From Scolanthus callimorphus (taxonomy: Eukaryota; Cnidaria; Anthozoa; Actiniaria; Edwardsiidae), in NCBI GenBank assembly GCA_033964015.1, contig CM066915.1, positions 7,551,575 to 7,615,574 on the forward strand: a DNA stretch of 64,000 nt, in the 5' to 3' direction. The notes below the pieces were generated by a model that was not told the origin of the DNA, searched no databases, and saw only the letters and a list, made by a program, of their open reading frames with translations. Of this stretch, positions 45,961-56,703 are shown piece after piece. The stretch's first letter is position 1. Every line of letters starts with the position of its first letter. A program made the translations under genes and the position numbers.

Positions 45961-46242
45961 ATTGGGCAATTCCAGAAAATAAAAGGTACCCCCTACGGGC
46001 GGCATTTGGAAATTCCGATGGGATGGGGGGTTAAGAGCTCGGATTTCTGATTGCAAGGGGGGTTTATCGAAGCTGGATTTCTTAACCTGCCCGGAATTCT
46101 ATATGCATGGGGGGGGGGGGGGGGGCTATATGCATGGGGGGGGGGGGGGTAAACCATTTTGGAGATTCTGGATGCATGGGGGGGTCAAAAACTAGTGCCG
46201 CCCGTGGGGAGGGTACCTTTATTTTCTGGAATTGCCCATTAT
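45961..46242. mobile_element. Short copy of the TGGGCAATTCCAGAAAATAAA element
   Basis: Ends TGGGCAATTCCAGAAAATAA and TTATTTTCTGGAATTGCCCA. The interior has CTATATGCATGGGGG repeats. Same family as 39507-40826, here nested in the Harbinger. Confidence 0.8.
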
Positions 46243-47157
46243 CTCCCATTTGGGGGCATGGCCCAGTTATCCAAGGAAATATAAAACTGTTAGTAGTCCA
46301 TCATAGGAGCTTTCATCTGGGCTATAAAGATTTACCTTGTGGGTCTGGCAACTTCTGGATGCTGACTGGGCAATGAATGTTTATTGAGGTTTGCTATTAA
46401 AGGCAGTTCATGTGAAATGTGACAGTTCATATAAAACTAAAACCGAAGGCGAAAGCTCCTACTGATGAAAAAATGTCAGGCACAGTGTCAGTCTCATACT
46501 AGACATTGCAATTGATGTAATTCTAAATTGTTAGTATTCACTTTTAATCAAGTTGTATTAATAGTTGAGCTAATAGTCAAGCCAAAGTATGAACTCATGA
46601 CATCAAGTTTGCTTTTGGAAATAAGAAAGCAATTATTACCATGCCTGTAGAGTTTTTGTATGAATTTATAGCACACAGATTAGTGCATTTTACCAACTGT
46701 TAGGTTAATTAGTGAGAGAATGCCTATAAAATAGAGCTAATTGTATTTAACTGTTTAACCCAGAACGTTTTCATTTTTTAGTTTTTGTAATTCAATATCT
46801 TTCTTGGTAAAGGGTGAGGGTTTTGATCCACCCCATTCAACCATCTAACTTTTTTCTTAGGTTTGAACAAATGATTGTGTCTTAATATTTTGGTTAAACA
46901 ATTAAACACATTTGGCTATTACATCGTTTGGCAAAAGCTGTACTAAACTTGTGTTTTTATTAAATCTGATGACCTCATGTATAAATATTTGTCCATTACT
47001 TTGGTCCAAAAACCCCCAAAAGGGGTATTAAGTTTATATTTCATAATCAACAACAACAATCTCAACAGTGGTACTTTTCCATACACAATAAAAACAAAGC
47101 ATTTCAGTGCTAAAATGCAACCAGAAGTTCATTGTTGAGCCAATGTGTTCTTTTCAG
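46243..47157. other. Harbinger interior, no gene recognised
   Basis: Non-coding stretch between the convergent transposase and MYB-like genes. No additional TIRs or frames with motifs. Confidence 0.4.
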
Positions 47158-48134
47158 TCAGTTCCAATTGACAACATCATGTGCCCCAATGATTGCTCTC
47201 AGAGACTGTTGGTCAGCATTGTTTGGGTATGAATTAAAATGATCACCTTCTCTTGTGTGCATTTGCAGGGACATTGCCGGTTGAGAATACACACCTTGAT
47301 TTCTGCTAATACCCATGTGTTGTGTGGGATGACTTTGCATAACATGCTGTTGGGGTTGTGGATAAGTGGCCACCATAAGGCTATTCATCATTCCAAAGGC
47401 ATTGCTAACAGTGTGACTTAAGTTTTCAAGTGTTGTTGCAAATGTTTTCATAGTTTCGTGGTGCTGTTTATCCATTTCCTTAAGCTCTGTCATCATTTCT
47501 TTGCGGACAAGAAGCTCTTCTTGCATGAGTGTCATTTGCTGCTGATCAATACTTTTTACCTTTGTCATCTACTGTTCCTCTTGTCTTTCAAATGCTGCAT
47601 AAGAGATCTTCTATTTGCATTGCTATCTTTTTTCTCATCCTCTTTGTCATCAGTTTCTCTGTCCTCATCTTGAGTTGAAGTTTCCTCAGACCTTGTGCTA
47701 ATGGTGTTCCTGAACGAGTATTTAAATTAGGCACACTTGCAACATCAGAATTACCTTCATCTAATTGATCATCTGATTCGACAGCCTGGAAATCAGGAGG
47801 TGCAGAACTTTCTAGACCAGAGGTTATGCTAGTAGTGGCAGGGCAAGAACCCCAGATTTCACTGCATTCGTTGTAAAATTGGGCTACTGTTCTGCCACCT
47901 CCACTCTTCCTACCACAATCTACTGCCTTTTTGTATTTTCTTCGCAAATCCTACAATGAAGAAAAAACAACAACAAATAAATCAAAATTTGATCAAGTTC
48001 ACATTTTGAGGCTTCCAAGGAAATTTTTTGGGTTTTACTTTGTACAAATGAGTCTTGCATGCACTTGGCCTTTGCTCAAATATTTTCACTGGAAATTTTT
48101 TGCTAGGTTTCCTCACTGTATATACTAATTAAAA

Positions 48135-48253
48135 CACTCATCTTATTTCAATTTTGGTGGATAGAATTATTAAAATATCTACCTTATACCTATGCCTATC
48201 AGCAATAGATAGATATTTTGCCATTATCCACCTAAATTGAAATAGGATGAGTG
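48135..48253. mobile_element. 119-bp palindromic MITE in the MYB-like intron
   Basis: CACTCATCTTATTTCAATTT at the left pairs with AAATTGAAATAGGATGAGTG at the right; GGTGGATA and TATCCACC also pair. Flanked by TTAATTA-rich sequence. Confidence 0.8.
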
Positions 48254-49038
48254 CTAATTAATTACATAAAAAGTTTAAAACTTATGTAGGTCCCTTATAC
48301 AATTTAATTTTTAAAGTAGATCACTTAAGAGGCCCGTCATCAACCGACAGCCTTTGGGAAAACATTGTTGTCCAAATAAGAGTCTTCCACTGTATACATG
48401 TAATACCAGAATAATCAATAAAAAAAATCTAAACAAAAATTGAATGGAAATAGTCAAATTCCTATCATTTGTTTGACAATTGCATTGCATGGTCATCTGC
48501 AGCAATCCCCTGAAATCTCCTGTTGTTCCTGATTATTTTCTTAACCAGTTATCTTACAATGGGCTTCACAATGACAGTACTAATTTCATCTTTAGGCAGC
48601 CTTGAATATCAATATTTGTTTCTTACTAGCTGATGGCCGTGAAAAATTGACGGAGTTATTAATTATGCTATATTATACATACTCGGTGCTACGTGCCTCG
48701 TTAACTATCTATTGACTCATAGAAAACTCGAACTCATAGTCTAATTAACAATTATTCCTCGAGCCGAAGGCCGCTCAGAGGCCATGAGGGCGAGAGGAAT
48801 AATTGTTTTAGTCAAATCACACTAGTAGGCCAATTTGTATAACCAAAAACGTTTTCTGGTCTGGTCATTTGCCATTTTCTGGCTTTCAAATCTGATGTAG
48901 ACTATAACTTATAGCCTACTAGTAGCTCATCCAATCAGAATGCAGCATTGACAAAGACCACTAGTGTGATTTGACTAATTGTTCACATGACATTAGTGAA
49001 ACCAATCGCAAAGTAATTGCACCAATTCTGAACAAAAC

Positions 49039-49053
49039 CAGGGGCGTAGCCAA

Positions 49054-49121
<68 letters not shown>

Positions 49122-49209
49122 CGGGGGGCCCCCCTTTCTCGGAGATTTTCCCATACTTTACTGTATTTGCTGGAGGGAATTTGAACATTTTCGGCCCATG
49201 TTTTCACTA

Positions 49210-49246
<37 letters not shown>

Positions 49247-49274
49247 ATTCAGAAATTCCTGGCATACGCCGCTG
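49039..49274. mobile_element. CAGGGGCGTAGCCA MITE with very long poly-G and poly-C
   Basis: Left CAGGGGCGTAGCCA, right TGGCATACGCCGCTG. It contains an uninterrupted run of about 65 G at 49057-49121 and about 36 C at 49211-49246. The frames of poly-Gly or poly-Pro crossing it are not genes. Nested in the intron of the MYB-like gene. Run lengths may be unreliable in the assembly. Confidence 0.75.
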
Positions 49275-51180
49275 AAAACCTATAGGAGTAATTACCGAGT
49301 AATTGCAAATTACTCACGACAGTCATCTGAAATCCGCTTTATGGTGGTAAATCATTTAAGTCCCTGATTGGTTTAGCGCAATCTGTTATAAGAGTGCAGA
49401 CACACACTTGATGTCATCACTGCTGCTAGCAAAAAACACTCTTGAAACAAAAAAAAAATTGCTGTTGCTGTTGTATAAAACAGATACCCCTTTTTGTATA
49501 TTCGATCAACCAACACTCAACAGAAACGATCAGCTGAACATACCTTCACCTTGCTTGCAATCTTATCCTTAGTGTAGACGCTAAAATCTTTTGTAGGTTG
49601 CGAGTCAGCAGATTTCCTCTTGTATAAAGCAACAAACTTGTCTTTGATATCTTCGTACTTTGTCTTAACGCTTTCCCACTCGATTCCTTCGTAGTCTTTC
49701 TGCGACGCAAATTCTTTTACCACACTCAACAACATTTCTACCTCTTCGTCTGTCCAGCTGAGACTGAGTTGTTCTGTTTCTGAAGACTTTTTGGGCTTTT
49801 TTTTGGAGGCATGGCGCTAAACTGTAGTCGAACAAACTCACATGGACGAAACGCTTAGCAGCCGCTCCTATCGCAATGTACGCTGGGCCTGGTCTAGTGT
49901 AAACGATTTCGAATCCGTGATCATTTGTAACTTGTATTAGTGTAAACGGTTCGCCTATCCGTATACTCGAAAACGTGTCTCCGTAGAGTTTTTCGTCTCC
50001 GGAGACATTTGCTCTAGTGTAAACTAAGTCTTAATCATCTCATTGGCAAGTCTAAAAAAAATGCATCCCCTGTTGAGGACCCCAAGGTTCAGCTACCCAC
50101 CCAGGGAATTTTAGCTTGTTTATCCCATGCTGGAAATCCATATTTTTGGGATATCCACCCTACCCTTGAATTCCTTTGCTTTTGGATATGACCATTTATT
50201 CTGGAATTCTGAGTTCCTCAATAGGGATGCAGATTTTTTATGCAACTATAATATTAAGAGTATTTTTACCTGCTCAAGATTATTGTAAACACACTTTTTG
50301 CCTGTTCTAGACCCATTTCCAAGGGGAATCTTAATGCTGCTTGTAGGATCATCTTTCTCTGTTAAGGTCAATGATTCAATTTTTAAACCGAAACTCTCAG
50401 CAAACCATAATGCCTTTGTAGCAAGTTTTTTAAGTTTTCTGAGTTTATGTCTTGGACTGCAGTTGAATATTGCTTCCCATTATTGTTTAATGTTGGGTCC
50501 TTTTCTATGCCCTCTTCAAGATGGCTGATGTAAGACCTTAAGTCCCTGTTTGGCTGAGATATTCCTCAATCCCCAACTCAAGATTAGAAATCTTTTCATT
50601 CGCTATCTGTTGCTCTTCCCTTGATGTCACTAGTTCTTCGACTAGGGTAGCGCACCTTTCTTCAATTTGTTCATTTTTTCTGTCAGTTGTTAATTTTCTC
50701 TCTCGAGTTCCTCTGACCTTCTTCTAATTGTGCTGGGATTTTGAAGCTCCTCTGGGTGAATAAATATTGCCCTGGTTTTCTCCAGAAGTTTCATTCTTCT
50801 CCTTCCCCTGACCCCTTTTATCTCATTGTAAGCTTTGCTAGCATTGGTGGATAATATATGTTCTAGCCGTTCGTTTTCTTTTTTTACCTCAAATGGGAGA
50901 TTTGAACTGGAGTAAGAAAACATTTCCAGGTATGAGCATACATGATTTTTGCGACCTCCAAGTAATATAGGCCTTCTGTGGGATGAATACTTTTAGATGT
51001 AGCTCTCTTTGTTCCCTTAAATAAAAAAATAGATGACGTTGGGCTGATAAGTTTATCTAGTTCTCTCCTGACATCCAAGGAAAATGTACTTATCTTGTTA
51101 CATGAGCCAAAATTAGGTCCTACTAGCTGTTTCCCAAGGTTTCTTCGCGATTTGTTTAACAAACGTGAGCTCCTGCTCAC

Positions 51181-52125
51181 CTAAATGTTTATATATTAAT
51201 GCTTAATGGATTATTTACTTGAATTTGTCTTCTGAAGATTATTAGAAGCTTCAAAATACGATTTTTTTAGCGTAGGCTAATCCAATCGCGCGCTAAAGTT
51301 GGGAAAAGCCGCTGAATCTCCCGCAAATATATCGCAGGAAACATGCCTAACCACAGGAAACCCGCCTGAGCAGCGAAGGTACAGCGATAGAGGGTACAAT
51401 CGGGGATATTTCTTGTGAATTTCCGCTGTACTAGGCTATTCTGTAGATCGCAGTTACACAAAGAGATCCCGAACTTCATTTTGGTACCCAGGTTTTGTTG
51501 TTTTTCGAACTGTGAGCGGAATTATGGCTATCCGTACCCAGTGGATTTTTCGAGATTTAGCGGGCAAGATGGAGGAATTTCAGGAGTTTATTACCACTGC
51601 ATCATTATAGAACTAAAAAGGAATCATCAAATGCTTTTATGGTGGATAAAAATGGATTCGAAAGGCATCCTCGAGGATCGAAGAAGTCATCTCCGCTTTC
51701 AGAAGTTGTGGTCAGGTAATATTAAAATTTTTCTGTCGAGTTATAAACTCTGGCCGCGTATTATGTTGGTTATTTCTCACTTGTTTCTTGATAAACAGTG
51801 AGTCATGGCACCTTTTAGTTGGAAATGCAAAAAGGAAACCTCAAAATAATCACAATTTTAGAAATGGTTAGCTGTGCCTTTCATAGAAGAGTGAAACACA
51901 AGTTATCGTTTTCGGGATTTTAACTCGACTTCTTTAACGCGAGAAAAAAAAACAGATTTGTGATTTTGGCCCACATAATAACTGTATCGCGATCTCCTTG
52001 TGTGTGTCACTTGAGCCCCAGATTTGAGATTCAAAATGGCGGACATGGCGTGGTTTTCTGGCGATGAAAAATAATTTGTATAACAGGTAATCCTGCATGG
52101 GAAAACGTATAATAACGACGTTTTT
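51181..52125. other. No gene; possible small first exon near 51640
   Basis: A plus-strand stretch ending GTCAG|GTAATA at 51716 reads MVDKNGFERHPRGSKKSSPL, which is protein-like, but no partner exon was found. The rest is unassigned. Confidence 0.25.
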
Positions 52126-52420
52126 CACCTAAAGTGGTTTGCTACCCGTTTGAACGACCTAAAAAGTCGTTTAAAAGTCGTTTGAATGGGTCAAAAAGTC
52201 GTCCTCATTAACTAAAAAGACGTTTGAACGACTTTGAATGTTGATTATGCTAATGTAAAAGCCGGTCAAACGATTTTTAAAGTCGTTTATGCTAATTTAG
52301 AAGACGTTCGAACGAGTATGGAAGTCGTTTATGTCCTCATCGAACGGGACTAAAAACCGTATAATTATACGTCGAAGACGTTTGCACGAGTTGGAAAGTC
52401 GTTTATTTTTTCGTTCCTAG
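52126..52420. repeat. Repeat rich in AAGTCGTTTGAACG motifs
   Basis: At least eight occurrences of AAGTCGTTT or AAACGACTT-like words in about 300 bp, in both orientations (for example near 52153, 52171, 52195, 52232, 52290, 52330, 52400). The pattern looks like internal subrepeats of a MITE. No clear outer TIR. Confidence 0.5.
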
Positions 52421-52887
52421 TTTCATCGGAAAACGAGCGATGTTTCTGATTTGCATACTAACACTAAGTGCGCGCATTAGGTCACGAGTACGAAACTTAT
52501 TTCGAAGTCAAAGCGCCTTTATCCGTGACTTCTAATAAACATCTAAACGTCATTTCAATTTAAAAGTAGCTTACATGATACAAATAACCCGTATTTTGGT
52601 ATAAACATTATTTTATTTAAACATATTGTTTCAAAGGGAAAATTGCCGTTATAGTATGTACAAATTTACGATTCAGTCTATCGCGATTATGAGGGATAAG
52701 CTAAACAAATTACTGTTGACGATTGACCGCACTTGGTTGCTTCGAAACAAGGGTTTGCGCCATTTGCTATTTAGCCGACCCTTGACCAGGCCTTCTTTTC
52801 TTCATTTTCACCTCCACTCAGCGGAAACCTCGTAAACAGCAAAACTGAAATAAACAAAAGTAGCAGTCGTCACATACCATCGTAGCG

Positions 52888-53300
52888 TTAATTGCGTTCG
52901 AAAACCATTTTCCAAAGTTTTATCGTACGTCCATTTAGCCAACATTGCGGATTACAGTTCACTAGACCATTGAAGCTAAGCCGGCAATTTGTTTTATGAC
53001 GAACGATGTAATCAGTTCTGATTAGGTTTGTTAGCTGCTGTTTTAGAACGTCACTCTCCTTATCCTTTTCTTCCATCTACCGAGGGAGCTCATCTGCGGA
53101 CTCGTGGCTCGCGTCGTGTGTGTGTCTCGGGGGTATCTGCATGTGGGGTGTTGCGGCCCTCACGACTGCAGGCGGCTGGTTGGCTGACCTCTTCTGACGG
53201 TTTTTCTTCCATATGGCTACTCTGGCAGTCTGCTCGTTCAGAAACTGTTCGTACGGATGATCACGCGCCGACTGTTCGACAGGATTTTCGGTCGGGACAT
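52888..53300 (-). pseudogene. Exon-like frame interrupted by one TAG
   Basis: After a TTTTGTAG acceptor the minus strand reads (D)VPTENPVEQSARDHPYEQFL, ARVAIWKKNRQKRSANQPPA, THDASHESADELPR, then TAG at 53077-53079, and continues in the same frame with MEEKDKESDVLKQQLTNLIR for 62 codons. The composition before and after the stop is protein-like and helical, so the TAG may be a CAG-to-TAG change in an exon of unknown identity, or the true end of a gene. No domain recognised. Confidence 0.4.
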
Positions 53301-53907
53301 CTACAAAATTGCATTATCGAGGCCTTTAAATGCTAAACGCTTAGACAAAACAAGCGGGAATTTGGCGTTGAAACTTCTACTAACCTGTTTTTGGCCCTTG
53401 AGTATTCCCACTTTTCCATATCAAACAATCCCTGATGAAATTTGTCGTTTTTCAACACCTCACGGCCAAAAACACATTTGGAATCATTTACCTATAAGGA
53501 AGTGACAGAAGAATTTCGGCAAAAGTAGCAAGAAAACGGTGAATTTTTGAATGAAACCTTGCAGGAATTACAGAGACTCGAGTTCTCGATCTGTCCTCCA
53601 TTGATTTTGGCTTGGTAACCTCGCTAAAATAGCCCACAGCTAGCCCAAGCGACTCGACCCAGTCCTCCCAAATGTATTCGGCAAAAACGACAATGAGTAA
53701 TTGATATGCACAACTTAAATTTTGATGACGTCATTTTCCCGCCAAAACCGATAATTTAATTTTTTTTTAAGAACAACTTGTTTTCCACTTATAAAGTTCA
53801 TTGCAAATGTAAGATTCATTGGACAAACTTGCCAAAAGTTATTGAAAATCCCAATAAGAGCGGTGCTTTTGACTCCCTCCCATCCCACGGTGATAATTAC
53901 CTGATGG
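53301..53907. other. No gene recognised
   Basis: A plus-strand frame (53028-53505) is the shadow of the minus-strand exon. Otherwise nothing seen. Confidence 0.35.
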
Positions 53908-53911
53908 TCAC

Positions 53912-54035
53912 CTTAAAATATTTTTTTCTTTTGCGTTTTTGAAAGCGTCAAGGCAAACTTGATTTAATAAAAGTCTGATTGTTTCCCACCTTTCTTCCAC
54001 TGACGTTTCCCCAAACTTGGAGGAGAGGGCTTCTG
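53912..54035 (-). other. Exon-like fragment, unassigned
   Basis: Between TTTTTCAG and AAG|GTGACC the minus strand reads ALSSKFGETSVEERWETIRL and LLNQVCLDAFKNAKEKNILR. The pattern of an N-terminal 'L-x-x-(K/R)F' plus 'ERWETIR' resembles the linker between endonuclease and reverse transcriptase in some RTE-like LINEs, but this is weak. It could equally be an exon of the neighbouring fragments. Confidence 0.3.
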
Positions 54036-54301
54036 AAAAATATAAACAGATGAAATATATAGGAATAGCGCTATATAAAAAACGTATATTATTAATATTA
54101 TAAACGACTTTGATCCTGAATATTACGAAGTTGCGTTTTGCAAAGAAGAAAAGAAAATGTAAAAAGGCAAATGAAATTAAAATATTATTTGTGTAATGTA
54201 AAGTTTCTGTAAAAGAATAAGACGATGTAAATGCAACTAAAAACCTGTAAGAATATAATATAACATATAAAAATGCAAAAGAAAAAAATTCTACGTGCAA
54301 T

Positions 54302-54595
54302 GTATCTCATGTTTTCTGACACATGAGAAGGTAATTCCCAAGATGCCTCGAGGAGGATCATGGAACCGGGAAGCTTCAATTGATAAATGGGCTCCAGAAA
54401 GCTCATGTCCTCTTGTTCATTATAAAGGCTCTTTAGTCTGGCGATAAATGACTCGAAAACAAACGCCATCGAGGACAGAGGACCATGCTCTAGAACTTGT
54501 GATGGCAAATTAAGTAGGGCTTGACAATTGTAAGTGCACTCACGCTTGCCATATAGACTAGGGAGAAGTCGCATGAAGTTGTCGAGAAGAACCTC
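54302..54595 (-). pseudogene. Transposase-like fragment (DUF4218 pattern)
   Basis: The minus-strand frame reads LLDNFMRLLPSLYGKRECTY, NCQALLNLPSQVLEHGPLSS and MAFVFESFIARLKSLYNEQE. The order 'F-x-x-LYG-x-x-x-CTYNxHxLxHLPxxVxxxGPL-x-x-x-x-x-F-x-F-E' is the DUF4218 segment of TNP2/CACTA-like transposase proteins. The family's conserved histidines are not clearly present here. Only this piece is found; the catalytic core is absent. Confidence 0.5.
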
Positions 54596-54599
54596 CCAT

Positions 54600-55080
54600 G
54601 TAGAAAATCTGGTATGTAAAAGGTAGGTAAAAGGTGTTCTTTACAAACCTTTTGCACACAATATTTATGCTACATACATACCTTTTACATGCCAAATATT
54701 AGGTATGTAAATGATATATTTTAGTCATCAAAACTGGTCACACTATCACAAACCCTTTACATACCTAAAACAAACCCTTGCTTGGGTGTATTTGTATGTA
54801 TGTAATTGGTTAGTTTTAAGCAAGTATCTGGTATGTTGAAATTCTGGTATGTAAGAGGTAGGTAAAAGGTCGGTTGCTTTACAAACCTTTCACACACCAT
54901 ATTTATAGCACATACATACCTTTTACATGCCAAATATTAGGTATGTAGAGGATATGTTTTTGTCACTAAAATTGGTCACACTCTCACAAACCATTTACAC
55001 ACCTAAACAAACCTTTTATTGGGTTTATTTGTATGTATGTAATTGGTTAGTTTCAAGCATGTATCTGGTAGGTTGAATAT
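54600..55080 (+). repeat. Tandem dimer of about 237 bp
   Basis: 54608-54842 and 54845-55077 are imperfect direct copies, both starting TCTGGTATGTAA-AGGTAGG and containing ACATACCTTTTACATGCCAA and GTATGTAATTGGTTAGTTT. The words GGTATGTAAA and its reverse complement recur many times, so hairpins are also possible. Confidence 0.85.
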
Positions 55081-55244
55081 GCATAGCAAATACATGCCCT
55101 CTTTAACATTTTGTTGCCGCAGGATATATCTCAAAAATACCATTTACATACCTTATTGCTACATCATACATAACAAATAACAACCACACAGTGAATACCT
55201 CTTTCATACCTGAAAAAATCCATCCTTTTTCGAACACACCAAAA

Positions 55245-55335
55245 ACATATCTTTAGCAGGCTAAAAACATACCTTTAGCAGACTAAAAGCAAACCTTTGG
55301 CAGACTAAAAACATACCTTTTACATATCTTTGAAG
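55245..55335 (+). repeat. Short tandem repeat, CTAAAAACATACCTTTAGCAG unit
   Basis: Four imperfect copies of a 24-26 bp unit directly downstream of the 237-bp dimer, reusing its ACATACCTTT word, which suggests the two arrays share an origin. Confidence 0.8.
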
Positions 55336-56703
55336 GTGATTTACAAACCCTTCAATAAGCTTTACAATATCTTACTTTTTCGATAACCATAATTCAAATA
55401 TAGTTGAATACCAGTTCTATGTCAGAGCTCAAATGCACAAAACATTGCTTTATTTGAGAATAGTACATATTAGTATATACTACACGGGAACCTCCATAGA
55501 TCGCGCGCTTTGATTGGTTCGCTATCTCGGGATATTGCCACAATATTCCGAGATCGAAAGCATTATCCCGAGATTGAGAAGCCCGAGTGCAAGTGGTTCG
55601 GATATTTTTACTTTCTAAAGGAACTATCTGATTCGAAATGCAACAAAAATCCTTCTCAATTAACTTATGTTGTCTCTTTAGTTTCCAAGGTGAATCAGAG
55701 AGATAATTTATTTCTTGAACTTCTTCGGAATCAGAGATCGATGATTCGTTCACGGCATTTTTGAGAGACAAATTACATTCACAACAACATACTAATTAAG
55801 GCAATTTTGTCGAAAACATATCACAAGAAACTCTTAATCTACTTTCCCGAACATTTACCTGTAGGTGGAAAGGCACAGTAAATCGTAGAAGCCAGTCATT
55901 GAGCTCAGTTTAAGAGAGAATTTCAGTTAAGCTTACCGTCGTCATGTTGATTCGCTTGATCACGAGCCATCCGACATCGTATTTAAAGTGGTATCTCTTT
56001 TATGAACAAGGTCTTCCTCATTGTCCCAGAGCTTGAAGTGGTTAATTTCCCAAATTCTGTTTGAATATTCCAATCGAATCTTGAATTTCTCTGCCAGCGG
56101 GTTGAAAAATATAGTCATCTATCGGTGGTGAAAATGGCGACCAAAGGCAAAGTGTTTTCAGCGAAGCAACTCTGCAGTTCACAATCCATAATCCAAGGCA
56201 CAAAATGCGAATTTATCCCTCGAATCCATCCTTGCAACCTTCTACAAACTTAAATCATTTATCGTAGTCGATTTTAAGGCTTTAAAAAAGTGTTTTCTAG
56301 CGTTTTTGCTTCTCTAAAACAGCAGCAAGTTTCCACCAAGTGTTGAGTAGCCGAATGATTGTAGTGAAGTCTGACGTAATGTCGCGTGCGTGACAAACGT
56401 CACGCATACAGAAAGAGGCTACAAAATGTCGGCAAATGCCACATTTAGTGTCGTTCGGATATTTTTTGGAGTGTTCCCGTGTAGTATATACTAAAACAAT
56501 TATTCTCCTCAGGCTCCGTGAAAAGTGGCGAATAATTGTTAATTATCCAAATGCCGCATTCATTAGCAACAAATATTTATCAGTTTCCTCAATGCTCTTA
56601 TTTGTAAATGAAAGAATTGACAAAGGAAGTTTTCTCATGACAATTGAGTCAGTTTTAATATGCGACAATGAATCTATATCGCTTTAAATCTGTTCCAATT
56701 CAT
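55336..56703. other. No gene confirmed
   Basis: Minus-strand frame 55394-55771 includes NESSISDSEEVQEINYLS, acidic and serine-rich, without splice or domain support. 55480-55600 repeats the word 'TCGGGATA' and its inverse, likely a repeat. 'CCCGTGTAGTAT' occurs at about 56475 and 58893. Confidence 0.3.

Larger units (their letters stand above)
47158..49812 (-). pseudogene. Harbinger MYB/SANT-like partner gene, damaged
   Basis: Exon 1 (49544-49812) begins ATG CCT CCA, then, after a one-base slip in a run of eight A, reads SSETEQLSLSWTDEEVEMLL ... WESVKTKYEDIKDKFVALYK, a MYB/SANT-like trihelix domain, ending AAG|GTATGT. Exon 2 starts at 47950 after TTGTAG with DLRRKYKKAVDCGRKSGGGR and YNECSEIWGSCPATTS. 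Its C-terminal coil SIDQQQMTLMQEELLVRKEM and ETMKTFATTLENL lies in another frame (47158-47568), separated by a frameshift and a TAG near 47570-47600. Family knowledge: this protein binds element ends and carries the transposase to the nucleus. The order and the separate strand match other animal Harbingers. Confidence 0.75.
43794..50030. mobile_element. Harbinger (PIF) DNA transposon, 6,237 bp, TTA duplication
   Basis: Left end GACCCCGTTTACACTAGGGC and right end GCTCTAGTGTAAACTAAGTC are inverted repeats, with TTA on both sides (43791-43793, 50031-50033), the 3-bp TWA duplication of this superfamily. It encodes the two expected proteins in convergent orientation: a HARBI1-like DDE nuclease (plus strand, left) and a MYB/SANT-like partner (minus strand, right). 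Subterminal regions hold repeated 'CGGATACA', 'GTCTCCGG' and 'GAATCCG' motifs. At least four smaller repeats are nested inside. It lies in an intron of the pseudogene on the minus strand. Confidence 0.9.
41964..51180 (-). pseudogene. Damaged multi-exon gene of a cnidarian-expanded family
   Basis: Minus-strand exon remains: 50270-51180, 43602-43737, 43238-43398, 42865-43153, 42575-42648 and 41964-42473. Recognisable blocks in order: KALWFAESFGLKIESL, SKAQIRISGDGAMMSRIASF, SAKEDYNTLKVAGSEVFKEI, EGNLINSCIEWDIRD ... CGVSFAAW, then MHMLVYHVPRFLKQDF and KRFTGQGIEKINDRVRSIYH. I recall this order in large uncharacterised families of cnidarians and sponges, possibly transposon-derived; I do not know a name. 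Damage: frameshifts in the first exon (near 50925 and 50430) and in the fourth (near 42960), an in-frame TAA near 42425, an out-of-phase junction between the last two exons, and loss of the exon between 43238 and 43153. A Harbinger transposon occupies the large intron. Coiled-coil sequence predominates in the first exon. Confidence 0.7.

Noticed and set aside
48971..49285. Frames of about 75-104 codons with long poly-Gly or poly-Pro
   Set aside because: They are translations of the poly-G and poly-C runs of a MITE and have no start context, splice support or conserved flanks.
53028..53505. Plus-strand frames of 82-102 codons
   Set aside because: They are antisense to the more protein-like minus-strand exon at 53077-53300.
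55394..55771. Minus-strand frame with an acidic serine-rich start
   Set aside because: It starts at a non-ATG codon, has no domain, and overlaps a TCGGGATA repeat.
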